Of a stretch of DNA of 41,486 bases, positions 10,601 to 19,121 are shown piece by piece (the first letter of the stretch is position 1; each line of letters begins with the position of its first letter). Origin of the DNA: Patescibacteria group bacterium (lineage in GTDB: Bacteria > Patescibacteriota > Minisyncoccia > Moranbacterales > DUUL01); NCBI GenBank assembly GCA_015493225.1, contig WGDO01000007.1, positions 1-41,486 on the forward strand, written 5' to 3'. The position numbers and the translations under genes are program-made. Below the pieces are notes generated by a model, which did no database searches, was not told the origin of the DNA, and worked only from the letters and a program-made list of their open reading frames with translations.

Positions 10601-13600
10601 TACTCCCTGATTAACTTGAACAATCGTATCTACTGGGTTTTTTTTACTATCAGCCAATTCAACAGGAGCTCTTTTTAAATTTGTATCCTTGTATGCTCTA
10701 CCCGTATCCGGATTAATCCAGGCTGGTGCCTTTTCAGTTGATATATCATTATTATTCTTAGCTAATTCTGTACCACTTTTACAGCCACTAAAAAAGCTAA
10801 ATATACTTCCCAAGGTACCACATTGTTCATAAGTCTTTTTTCCATTTGTATCTTGAGAAACGGAATAACTCTTTTTTTTGTCTAAATATATTCTTCCTTT
10901 TGGATAATCCTCATTACTAAATGGCAAGACATCTTCCGGTCTTCCTGGTATGTATGTATCATAAGATTTTTGTCCTGCATCAATATTTTCATTGACAACT
11001 TTTTGTGCCTTCGTCGCTGCTTGGTTTATGCCCTCGGCTGCAGAATTTAAAGTTTTCACTAATTGTTGTCCTGCATTACCTACTTGCTTACTTAAATTAT
11101 CTAATGTTTGAGCCCTCTCTTTAGGTGGCATTTGTGATAATCCATAAGCTCCCACAGCAAATAAGGTTGGCGCCCCAATACCAGCAGCTACGGCAGTAAT
11201 CCCAACTGTCTTAATGAGTGCGTTTATTTCATTTTCTGACATACTTCCAACTTTATCTGCCATATTTTTCATTTGAATAATTTCACCTGTTTTATTAAAC
11301 ACACCCAACACTTCATTATTATTACCAACAACAACTTTTATTATTTGCTGTGACCCATTATTAGCTCTTACTTTTACCTCTTTGACAGCATAATCACCAA
11401 CTTTTTTAGAAAAATTTTTGTCAATTCTTTTGTTATTTTGTAAAATATTACTAACCGGCTTAATTACCGAATCTCCTATACCAGATAATATTTGAGCTAT
11501 ACTACTTTCATTTTTTTCAGTTCTAAAAAAAGAATATTTTGTGTTACCCTGAGCAAATTTTTCTCCTCCTTTAGAATAAATAACTTCTCCATTTCTTTTA
11601 ACATAAGCAATTGGCTGTTTATCATTACCATAAATAAGAACATTCCCAGATGGACTTTTTTCTTGTTTTTTCCCTCTAAATTGAGAAGATTGCAATACTT
11701 CCTCTTGAGTTTTAAAAGACTTTCCATCATCAGTTAACATCCGAGAGCTAACAACCTTACCACCATTATCATTAACCTGAGCAGCCCGCTGTAATAAACT
11801 CCTAATTGGTTCATATTCTTTTTTATCATCAGGAGCCGAATAAGTTACTATGGGGTAAGCAGACTTAACTTGTTCATATTTTGATGAACCAAACATGTGC
11901 AATATATTATCTCCAAATAATCTTGAAGTTAACTTAATTGCCACACCAGGTCCTCCCGTAAATATCCCAGCGGTAGTTACCTTATTCATAATTCTAGATC
12001 CCTTTGTTGGAATTTTAGTTAATGGTTGAGACAATATGGCAACATTTTTTGAATTACGCCCTATTAAATAATTCCCTCGTTGCTCCCAGTGCGTTACTTC
12101 GTTATCTTTATGTTTAACAGAGGAAACAACTTCTTTTCTACCACTTGGAAGCACGCTAGGTAATTTATACTTCCCCAATTCAATTGCTTTTGTAAACAGC
12201 CTATCCACTTTCTCTGGATCTTTACTTCTTAGAATTGGACTCCTGAGCATATATCCAGTTTTATCTTCTTGCAAAAGAACAGCCTCTGGCATACCACTCT
12301 TTGTAACAATTACTGCACCACTGGGCATCTTTGTATATTTAACAGAACCATCATTTTTTAACGGGTAATTCTCTTTTAACCATCTTTTCTGTTCACTAAA
12401 TTTAGTATTTTTATTACTCTTTACATCTTGACTAGATGATTTATCAACGGCAACCACTTGCGGTGGATTAGTCCTCCTGTCTTTTGATTCTACATACCCA
12501 TATTTCCTTTTTGCTCTTTCCAACATCTTCCCATCAAAAGGAAGATATTCACTATCTCTCTCAAACAATTTCCGTCCATTAGCCATCGCTACCGGTTGAC
12601 CATTATTCTTATCTTCAACTATTAGTGCATTATTTCTACTCTTAGGAAGTCTTACATAGTTAAATTTATCTATAGGATATTTATCTTTTAATAAATCACG
12701 ATTTTTACTACTTATATCCCTAATATCCTCCTCTGTGCTATACACAGTAAGATCTTTACCAGCCCTTAAGGTTTTATCAGCAAGAGTGCTATCAACATCA
12801 ATTATTATCGGATCATCTACAAACGACACCTTATTTCCGTCTGCCCCAGTCACAAAAGAATTATCTTTATCAATTTGTTCCTGAATACCAGCAATTTCAT
12901 CTCCATACCCACTTTTCATATCATCCTTTCCATATTTCGTCACTGCTTTATTGTAGGCAGTGTCATTATTTTTATCTCCCCCAAACCCCGCAATCATTTC
13001 CCCATCAGTTCCAAAATAATCCTTCGCTTTTTGCTCTGTAATTTGTTTATTTTTATTCCCCCCAAACCAACTCTTAAATTTCTCCCAACCGCTGGACAAC
13101 CAAGCTTTTTTCTCTTTTTTGGAGGTATTAAAAGCACTACCTCCCAATCCTGTTGGGCGAAAATTTCCATTTTCATCATAACCATCACTAGGGGAAGCAA
13201 TAATTGGTACTTGATTTCCATTGTCACTATTTTCCCCAACTAAGCCACTGTTTAATAGTCCCTGTAAACGTTCTCTTTCTTGTATTAATCTGCGCTTAGT
13301 TTCTCGAGAGTCATTACCATTTGAATCTACCCTAATTCCATGTATGTTATTTATTTGCCGATTTATTTCATTAAGTCTTTGCTGGATTTGTATTCTAGAA
13401 GCACCTCTAATAGTACCTGTTGTTGGCATCTTACTCAAATCGTTATATTCGGCAGACCCTTCTATGCTATTTATTAAATCAGCTTCATGTGGATTTTTCT
13501 CGAAAGCTACTTCTTGTTGATTATTGCTAAGTTGATTATTACCTTTATTTGTAGAATCATCCAAGCCAACAATCTCATCACCATAACCATCTTTCATATC

Positions 13601-15739
13601 TGGTTGTATATACTTTTTTGCTAGATCATTATAAGCGGTGTCATTGGTTTCATTTTTCCCATTTTCATCCCCGGCCGTATAAAAACTATCCAAGGCATTA
13701 ACCCTTTCATCACTCTTTTTCTCACCATCGAACCAACTAAATGGATTTAATTTTGATAGCCAACCCTTCTTTTCCTCAACAGCCCTAAGCTTGGCGGATT
13801 GTTGGGAAGTGTTGGTTGGATCTGATTGGATTTCTTGTCTGGTATTATCAGAATATTTCTTCCAAACTTCCGGAGCAGTACCTTTAAATAATCCGGTTTT
13901 TGAATCTGTTACATTTCCATATTGATCTATAACCAAATTAGTATTATCCCCTTCTCCGGCGACACTTTCCTTTGGGCTAAATACTTTTCCGATTAAACCA
14001 TTGAGCCAACCTTCTTTCTTTTTGGCTAATTGAACCTTGTCTCCGGTAATCGGATCAATAACATCTCCATCGGTTTTCGGATTATATGGTCTGGTCTCCG
14101 CATAAAGTTCTTTTTGGTTTCCGGTGGCGTATTGTTTGGTGTCGGCGATTTCATTAAGCAATTTCGCTGCATCTCGTGGAGTTTTAATAATATTTATAAC
14201 TTGAGTAGTGTTACCATTTAAAGATCCTGGAGATTTTTTTTCTATTTCTATTAATTTTTCAACATCATCTTTAGTTATTTTATCTCCATATTCCTTATGC
14301 AAATATTTCATTAAATCATGCCTAAGATACCATAATCTAGTACGCACCTCTCCTAAATCAGTAATATAATCATAGCCAGCTTTTTTATAAGCTTCTGACG
14401 CAACTTTTTTCCACTCATCCTCACTTTTTAATGAATTTTTTATTAAAATTTTTGTCTTTTCTGGAAAGTCCCATCCCCTATTTCCATTCATATCAATAAT
14501 ATGCCCTGCTTCATGTGGAAGCTCATAACCAAGTTCGCCACATTCGGAAGATTCACAATCTTTATCTGTTTTATTTAAAATATCATCTTTATTAAGATAA
14601 ATATCATGTCCACCTACAGTTACCGCCCCCGTTGTTACCCCATTTATATCATTTTGCAATTCTCTACTATCATAACCCACAACTGATATCCTAGCATTAT
14701 CAAGCCTATCTAATCGCCTTTGTCTTGCTGCCTTTGCTTTTTCCTCATCATTATCATACTGAATAAGTAAACGCTTAAAATAAGCTGGGGAAGTTATTTC
14801 GTCACGCATGTTATTTACAATATTTAGAATTCGTTTTTTTAAATCACCACCAGCCACAATATTAATACCTTTATTTTTATTATCAACTATAACTACATTA
14901 GTATCATGTTCATAAGCTTTAGCTGATTGGCAACCCGACTTAAAAATATCTAAAAATCTATTACATTCTTCATAATAATAGTCAGGGTCCTCGATAACAT
15001 GACTATCCTCATCAGAGTTATCATTTAGATCATCTTTACTTTTTTTACGTATGTACTTTTTTCCAACGTCTAAAAAAATATTATCATCTATAGATATAAC
15101 TTGCTTAGTTTCAAATGGGAATATGAGATTATCTCCATAATCATCATCTTCCAAGTCAGAATCACTCTCATCTTCTCCAAACCCTGCTAAAATGTCCGTT
15201 TTTAGTTGCTTGTTGAATAATCCCACAAAGTCTGCCCAAAGCTTTTTGAAAAATCCGATTTTCTTTTTGGGTTGTTTATTGCTTAAATCAATATATTTAT
15301 CAATACCATCGACGCTATCATCATCTTTGCTTTTAATTTCCAGATCTTTATCATCATTATTTTTAGTCGCCTTCAAATCATCACTTAAAGCATCCACGGT
15401 TTTGTCTCCTAAAACCTCTCGAGCCACCAGTTCGGTTTTTAGGTCTGAAAATCCATTGGCAGTTTGCTGATTTTCTGTTTTTTCTTTTTTCCAAAATTCC
15501 CACCAATGACTTTTGGGCTGACTTTCTTGCATAATCTCATCAACTGTAATTGCATCGGCGGTTTCGATAACCTTAGCTTGAGCTACGGCCGGTTCTCCCA
15601 GAAAGTTAAGCTGTCCTTCACTCAATCCCCAAACCAAAAAACTGCCATTACTGGTGGCAAACATTAAAAGGGATAAAATCCCAGCTATAATTTTAGAAAC
15701 TTTTCTGTTTTTTATTTTTTTAGTTTGATTTTTCAACAT
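7604..15739 (-). CDS. Giant secreted multidomain protein (2711 aa) with HEAGH zincin motif, Trp-rich repeats, glycine-zipper segment and C-terminal Cys repeats
   Basis: Uninterrupted ORF; basic N-terminus plus hydrophobic segment (signal); HEAGH motif at 14501-14515; glycine-rich hydrophobic stretch near 8458-8600; three C-(GW-rich)-C repeats at the C-terminus. Confidence 0.9.
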   Translation of the reverse strand: MLKNQTKKIKNRKVSKIIAGILSLLMFATSNGSFLVWGLSEGQLNFLGEPAVAQAKVIETADAITVDEIMQESQPKSHWWEFWKKEKTENQQTANGFSDLKTELVAREVLGDKTVDALSDDLKATKNNDDKDLEIKSKDDDSVDGIDKYIDLSNKQPKKKIGFFKKLWADFVGLFNKQLKTDILAGFGEDESDSDLEDDDYGDNLIFPFETKQVISIDDNIFLDVGKKYIRKKSKDDLNDNSDEDSHVIEDPDYYYEECNRFLDIFKSGCQSAKAYEHDTNVVIVDNKNKGINIVAGGDLKKRILNIVNNMRDEITSPAYFKRLLIQYDNDEEKAKAARQRRLDRLDNARISVVGYDSRELQNDINGVTTGAVTVGGHDIYLNKDDILNKTDKDCESSECGELGYELPHEAGHIIDMNGNRGWDFPEKTKILIKNSLKSEDEWKKVASEAYKKAGYDYITDLGEVRTRLWYLRHDLMKYLHKEYGDKITKDDVEKLIEIEKKSPGSLNGNTTQVINIIKTPRDAAKLLNEIADTKQYATGNQKELYAETRPYNPKTDGDVIDPITGDKVQLAKKKEGWLNGLIGKVFSPKESVAGEGDNTNLVIDQYGNVTDSKTGLFKGTAPEVWKKYSDNTRQEIQSDPTNTSQQSAKLRAVEEKKGWLSKLNPFSWFDGEKKSDERVNALDSFYTAGDENGKNETNDTAYNDLAKKYIQPDMKDGYGDEIVGLDDSTNKGNNQLSNNQQEVAFEKNPHEADLINSIEGSAEYNDLSKMPTTGTIRGASRIQIQQRLNEINRQINNIHGIRVDSNGNDSRETKRRLIQERERLQGLLNSGLVGENSDNGNQVPIIASPSDGYDENGNFRPTGLGGSAFNTSKKEKKAWLSSGWEKFKSWFGGNKNKQITEQKAKDYFGTDGEMIAGFGGDKNNDTAYNKAVTKYGKDDMKSGYGDEIAGIQEQIDKDNSFVTGADGNKVSFVDDPIIIDVDSTLADKTLRAGKDLTVYSTEEDIRDISSKNRDLLKDKYPIDKFNYVRLPKSRNNALIVEDKNNGQPVAMANGRKLFERDSEYLPFDGKMLERAKRKYGYVESKDRRTNPPQVVAVDKSSSQDVKSNKNTKFSEQKRWLKENYPLKNDGSVKYTKMPSGAVIVTKSGMPEAVLLQEDKTGYMLRSPILRSKDPEKVDRLFTKAIELGKYKLPSVLPSGRKEVVSSVKHKDNEVTHWEQRGNYLIGRNSKNVAILSQPLTKIPTKGSRIMNKVTTAGIFTGGPGVAIKLTSRLFGDNILHMFGSSKYEQVKSAYPIVTYSAPDDKKEYEPIRSLLQRAAQVNDNGGKVVSSRMLTDDGKSFKTQEEVLQSSQFRGKKQEKSPSGNVLIYGNDKQPIAYVKRNGEVIYSKGGEKFAQGNTKYSFFRTEKNESSIAQILSGIGDSVIKPVSNILQNNKRIDKNFSKKVGDYAVKEVKVRANNGSQQIIKVVVGNNNEVLGVFNKTGEIIQMKNMADKVGSMSENEINALIKTVGITAVAAGIGAPTLFAVGAYGLSQMPPKERAQTLDNLSKQVGNAGQQLVKTLNSAAEGINQAATKAQKVVNENIDAGQKSYDTYIPGRPEDVLPFSNEDYPKGRIYLDKKKSYSVSQDTNGKKTYEQCGTLGSIFSFFSGCKSGTELAKNNNDISTEKAPAWINPDTGRAYKDTNLKRAPVELADSKKNPVDTIVQVNQGVKSGINKGNDIKIEKNGENKDKVASRENDSVVTSEKKFTSKQYLLPDEGYEKDKKTGEYKKCFFGTWFCDSGEDLAEKDNNRVALKSDSRGTLTGYEDSDHGDGGSTEVDYKNDNVTTPRNESVINKDSTVISGTDASLVNIKPGERNQRIAIEGGDASGGGNVNKSSKINIKPLKVSEREEKSFWSRINPFKLLFGKKEKTAYEQAGEEFGSQYKVGTDAANSRDKQEESVKVNKVTEDEVIESIAYADKDGNIRWINSSVVNEIGDKFKDNNGREYTKVTPDNPSNYFSEVSDEVKLADDGDVNSDMISGLANDSSVLPVGQIDSGVLQSAGQEAVQSGQVDVQQSQSQVQSQVPNNFNLDQFLDSGLVNGLARGSKEVLGMLSNGTLTADQGTRILAENVIQSTGQEAARQLFGDPGNDGEKHLTSLQSGLADLATGVISAVSLGDTDRLVESAGGLALNAAWDTLAENNLISTDVHDSLNGYIGNAMEHTAATLVSTGDIGETVKVFATDVSSGYLTEVINNNASLWGEGSMPIGQTGVVTTGLSSFGSSVIGQLINNGSIDLERTAIDVGQGVITTEITNAVVSQYLATQAVQNAINQTLIDTVGLDAVNNIAISGSIDQALTNEAILEAAGSQTAAQAATAIVPFVSMLMAIGMDLVQTGTVHAETVGVATVAAAGATVGGEIYGPIGAVIGGALGAIAGAFGIGTGGPSERMLKEWQRTTEEAVAPNLLNNNIAPNDMRRINQALANNDIGAVDRIVNNSLKNTPLGQIAGMAGLEGIFDIAERMVQNEFTRAMNVRALPGVLEANTVDYLPGNNVVNDYIHLSNKLSDCYRRHDQDCVTDVSKQLHKAKGTVMSYVTNNFNDKIREIDREILKLQEELNRVTDQKRRLELQSRVSSLSSQRRVINNAREQFIKSQAHSCGGGTSWDFNARACISDQQACLNRGGYIWRGGRCVLNNTAKKEAECLKKGAGWDWTGYSCEWDDPEGGDGDSD

Positions 15740-15860
15740 TATTTACAATATAGTTACACCCCAATTATTTTTATTATATCATATTTTATTTATAGCGCAT
15801 AGTTTCTATAAACAACACCTTGAGTTAAATCAGCAATACAAAACAAATGCCGTGGCTGGG

Positions 15861-16826
15861 CTAGTAGCTCTCTTGCGCACACGGCGCCATATTACAAGCC
15901 TCCGGAATCTTTACTTTCAAACAATTACTCGTCTGTACATATCTAATTCGCTTTCCACCACCACAGGACTTACTACACGGCCCTTCTTCCTGTGTTTTAG
16001 GACAATCTTTTTCTAATTTAATATTTCCACTTTCATCTAAATCGAGACTTCCATCTTCATTCAGCTTAGCATGAAATCCCTTAGCCGGATAAAATTCACA
16101 AACGCCCATACCACATTCACTTTTTGAAGCCACCATACTACTAGAATGCATATTACTAGGACTGAAAAACATATCTGCACCATCACAAGCTTGAAGCTTG
16201 TTTTCATTTCCAACATAAACACCTGTGCAACACATTTTTTTACCAATTACAAAAATTTTTTCTGGAGCACTTGAATTCGCACATCCTGCCGGTCTCCGTC
16301 CCCAGGTATAAGCAAAATTACACACCTCTTCCGCAGAAGGCTTCCAGGCTTGCATATCAGTACATTTTTTCAACCCAGTAATTTTTCTATTCAAAGTATT
16401 AATTTTATTTGTCAAATCACCAATTAAACTTGTCTGTAAAGTCGGACCAAAATTACCCTGGGTGGCCAATTCCAAAAAAGTATCTTTAGTAAAAAACATC
16501 CCCATCGCTCCCAAAATAATTACCACAATAATTGTCTGTTTAAAATATTTATTTAACAAAGCCCAGACATAACAAAAAGCATATTTTCCTTTGTACTTCT
16601 TATAACGCAAACAACGAGACTGCTCCCGTCGTATCACCTGATTATATTTTCGCCATTTTTTTACTAAAAACCCAAACAAAAAAACAGACCTCTTTTTGGA
16701 TCTTTTTTTTATCACCCGACGACGCTTTAATCCCGAACGAACTGTCCGCCTTTTAACAATAGTAGAACTTTTTTTAACAACTCTTTTTTTAATAGCTTTC
16801 TTTTTTATTTTCTTTTTATTAACCAT
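15861..16826 (-). CDS. Single-pass membrane protein with strongly basic N-terminus and C-terminal thrombospondin type 1-like repeat
   Basis: First ~75 aa K/R rich; TM YFKQTIIVVIILGAMGMFF; C-terminal EGPCSKSCGGGKRIRYVQTSNC...EACNMAPC resembles TSP1. Confidence 0.75.
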   Translation of the reverse strand: MVNKKKIKKKAIKKRVVKKSSTIVKRRTVRSGLKRRRVIKKRSKKRSVFLFGFLVKKWRKYNQVIRREQSRCLRYKKYKGKYAFCYVWALLNKYFKQTIIVVIILGAMGMFFTKDTFLELATQGNFGPTLQTSLIGDLTNKINTLNRKITGLKKCTDMQAWKPSAEEVCNFAYTWGRRPAGCANSSAPEKIFVIGKKMCCTGVYVGNENKLQACDGADMFFSPSNMHSSSMVASKSECGMGVCEFYPAKGFHAKLNEDGSLDLDESGNIKLEKDCPKTQEEGPCSKSCGGGKRIRYVQTSNCLKVKIPEACNMAPCAQESY

Positions 16827-16849
16827 TTTGAATTTATAAAAAACTTTGT

Positions 16850-17011
16850 TAGACCTCTTGCAAAACCATTCGCTTAATAAAAAAGCTTAGATTTTCTGTT
16901 AATTTTTCTACATAAATTTTTTTCTTATGCCTTAGCATAGGACAAAAATTTTAAAGGAAAATTAGCAGAAAAGATTGGTTTTTTATAGTGAAGGATTTTG
17001 CAAGAGGTCTA
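16850..17011. mobile_element. 162-bp palindromic MITE-like element A (TAGACCTCTTGCAAAA ... TTTTGCAAGAGGTCTA)
   Basis: Perfect 16-bp terminal inverted repeats, imperfect pairing through the arms, apical TATGC-CTTA-GCATA; possible TA target duplication. Confidence 0.75.
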
Positions 17012-17061
17012 TTAAAATCTTAATATTTTTATTATAGCACACGATTTTTCCAGACGCTAGA

Positions 17062-17180
17062 CTTCTAGTTCCCCTCCTTTGTAAAGGAGGGGTTAGGGGT
17101 GGATTTAGATTTAAATTTTAAAATTCACAATTTTTTAAATCCCCCCTTAGTCCCCCCTTTTTCAAAGAGGAGAAAGCTAA
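17062..17180. repeat. G/C-tract palindromic intergenic repeats (AGTTCCCCTCCTTTGTAAAGGAGGGGTTAGGGGTGGATTT and an inverted relative)
   Basis: Near-identical copy at 25931-25976; inverted-orientation relative at about 17138-17180. Confidence 0.8.
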
Positions 17181-17195
17181 GGAGTAACTCCTTCC

Positions 17196-18533
17196 TTATT
17201 TCTCATACTGCTTCGCATAACGCAACACCTTATCACAATACCATTGATGACTTCCTCCTAAATAACGCATCGCCGCTCGACACTCTCCTTTTTTAGACCT
17301 AGCTCCATCGTTAGCCAGTTTTAGAGCCATCGCCATTACTCCATCACTCAAATTCCAAGGATCAGGATGTTTATGCCCAGTAACAGCAGTAATTTTATTT
17401 TTATATCCCATCCAAGTATCCGACATAAATTGAGCCACTCCCATCGCTCCACCAGTACCTTTGTAGCCAGACGGAGGACAAGACACTTTCATTTTTTTAT
17501 AATTATGTCCGGTCTCTTTAGTAATTTGTTTAAATAACGTCTTACGATAACTATTCATCCGACTACTCTTATAATTACAACCACCAGTATATCTACCCAA
17601 ATTAGTTTCCACCGTTAACATTCCCAAAATAAAAGCTCTTCTAACTCCAGTCGCCTTACTAGCAAATTTAGCAGCCACCTTAATATCATTGGTATTATAA
17701 CTCTTACCTAATAAAGACGAAATAGTTGATTGTAGCGCAGCCATTTCTTTTTCAATCTCTTTAATCTCTGCATCCTGTTCAGAAACTTTTTTTTGAGCAC
17801 CATTATACTGCCAACTTTTTTTAACTTTTTCTTTATTCAGAGTCTTTTTCTGGTCGGTTAAAACCTCCCGGGCTTCGCTAGCCTCTTTTTTCTGCTCATT
17901 TAATTCTCGTTTTTTTTCCTTCAGAACATCCATCTGAGTTAAAATATTCTTTTGCAATTCTTGTAATAAATCCTCATTACGAATGTATTCATCCATACTC
18001 CTCTTATTATTAAGCATAATAAGTTGTAATTCCAAATTTTCCTTATTAATACGCCTAACAATAGTAGCTAGATTTTTTTTATGATTATCTATTTTTTCCT
18101 CCTGTTTTTTAATGTCATCATTAATTTTATCCAATTCTGCTTGAGTACGCGAAACCTTTTTTTCAAGAACACTAATATTCCCCAAAATATTATTCAAACT
18201 ACTTTTAATAGTTCCAGCCTCATTAACATATTTTTCCTTAACTGCTTCTTTTTTCTTTTTTTGTTTATTAAGTTTATCTAACTTTTTTTGTTTGTCTTTA
18301 GCTTCGTCAGCCGCTTTTTGACGTTCTTCTTCCAATTTTTGTTTTTCAGCATCTGTTAATTGCGGGTTACTATTGCTACTAGCCCAAACAACTGAACGAA
18401 AATTAGAAATCGGTCCTGTAATGGTATTTGAAAATAACCCCATAAAAACTGGAAAAACAAAAACAATCACCAAGGTCATAATAATGACGGTAATTGTTTT
18501 TGTTAAAAATGTAAATTTTGTTTTATTTTGCAT
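17196..18533 (-). CDS. Secreted coiled-coil protein with C-terminal lytic transglycosylase (SLT/MltB-like) domain
   Basis: Signal/TM, long coiled coil (EnvC/PcsB-like), then LGMLTVETNLGRYTGG...GTGGAMGVAQFMSDTWMGY...DPWNLSDGVMAMALKLANDG. Confidence 0.88.
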   Translation of the reverse strand: MQNKTKFTFLTKTITVIIMTLVIVFVFPVFMGLFSNTITGPISNFRSVVWASSNSNPQLTDAEKQKLEEERQKAADEAKDKQKKLDKLNKQKKKKEAVKEKYVNEAGTIKSSLNNILGNISVLEKKVSRTQAELDKINDDIKKQEEKIDNHKKNLATIVRRINKENLELQLIMLNNKRSMDEYIRNEDLLQELQKNILTQMDVLKEKKRELNEQKKEASEAREVLTDQKKTLNKEKVKKSWQYNGAQKKVSEQDAEIKEIEKEMAALQSTISSLLGKSYNTNDIKVAAKFASKATGVRRAFILGMLTVETNLGRYTGGCNYKSSRMNSYRKTLFKQITKETGHNYKKMKVSCPPSGYKGTGGAMGVAQFMSDTWMGYKNKITAVTGHKHPDPWNLSDGVMAMALKLANDGARSKKGECRAAMRYLGGSHQWYCDKVLRYAKQYEK

Positions 18534-18612
18534 CCTTTAGAGTTTTACAATCCACTGTTCATTATTTCTATAAACTAAATTGACATTTGAAAAATAAAGA
18601 TGAGATTAAAAC

Positions 18613-19110
18613 AATTTTAATTTGTAATTTGTAAATTTTAATTCAATGCTCAATCTTTAATTTTAAATGCTTTAAACTTTTTTCTTCTTATTATTTAGAG
18701 TAGCAGTTATCTTTCCAAATATTAGTGTAAATTCGTGACATTCTTGCCATAATTCTCTAGCTTCTTTTTTAATTTCTGGAGCACTTTCACTAATCATCCT
18801 TAGCCAATGTTTTGTTTCTCTAGCTTCTTTCTGACAAATATGAATTTTATTTCTAAAATCTTTTTTTGAACTAGCTCCATTAGCTTCACAGTAATTAGCA
18901 CCAATACTAGTAGATGATCTAACTAGCTGGTTTATAATTGACTTATTGATTGTGTCCTGTTTTACTCTCCTACACAACTTTACAACATTCCCTCCAAATT
19001 TAGAAGTTCTTTCTTCTAAATCAAACCGTTTATCAATTTCAGTCATTTTGATAATTTAAAATTTGATTATTTAAAATTGAATTAAAATTTACAAATTACA
19101 AATTAAAATT
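18613..19110. mobile_element. Candidate mobile unit: four-helix-bundle gene bracketed by 35-bp perfect inverted repeats
   Basis: 18613-18647 AATTTTAATTTGTAATTTGTAAATTTTAATTCAAT is the exact reverse complement of 19076-19110. Confidence 0.55.
18672..19046 (-). CDS. Four helix bundle protein (S23/IVS protein family)
   Basis: RFDLEERTSKFGGNVVKLCRRVKQD...IINQLVRSSTSIGANYCEANGASSKKDFRNKIHICQKEARETKHWLRMI. Confidence 0.95.
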   Translation of the reverse strand: MTEIDKRFDLEERTSKFGGNVVKLCRRVKQDTINKSIINQLVRSSTSIGANYCEANGASSKKDFRNKIHICQKEARETKHWLRMISESAPEIKKEARELWQECHEFTLIFGKITATLNNKKKKV

Positions 19111-19121
19111 TAGATACTGCT

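Noticed and set aside
11492-15667. Multiple plus-strand ORFs (11492-11737, 12875-13243, 13221-13520, 14030-14221, 15192-15470, 15464-15667) and alternate-frame minus ORFs
   Set aside because: All lie inside the 2711-aa ORF, have low-complexity F/S/I-rich translations typical of shadow frames, and no independent start signals.
3886-19046. Diversity-generating retroelement, because four-helix-bundle proteins resemble Avd
   Set aside because: No reverse transcriptase and no template/variable repeat pair seen.
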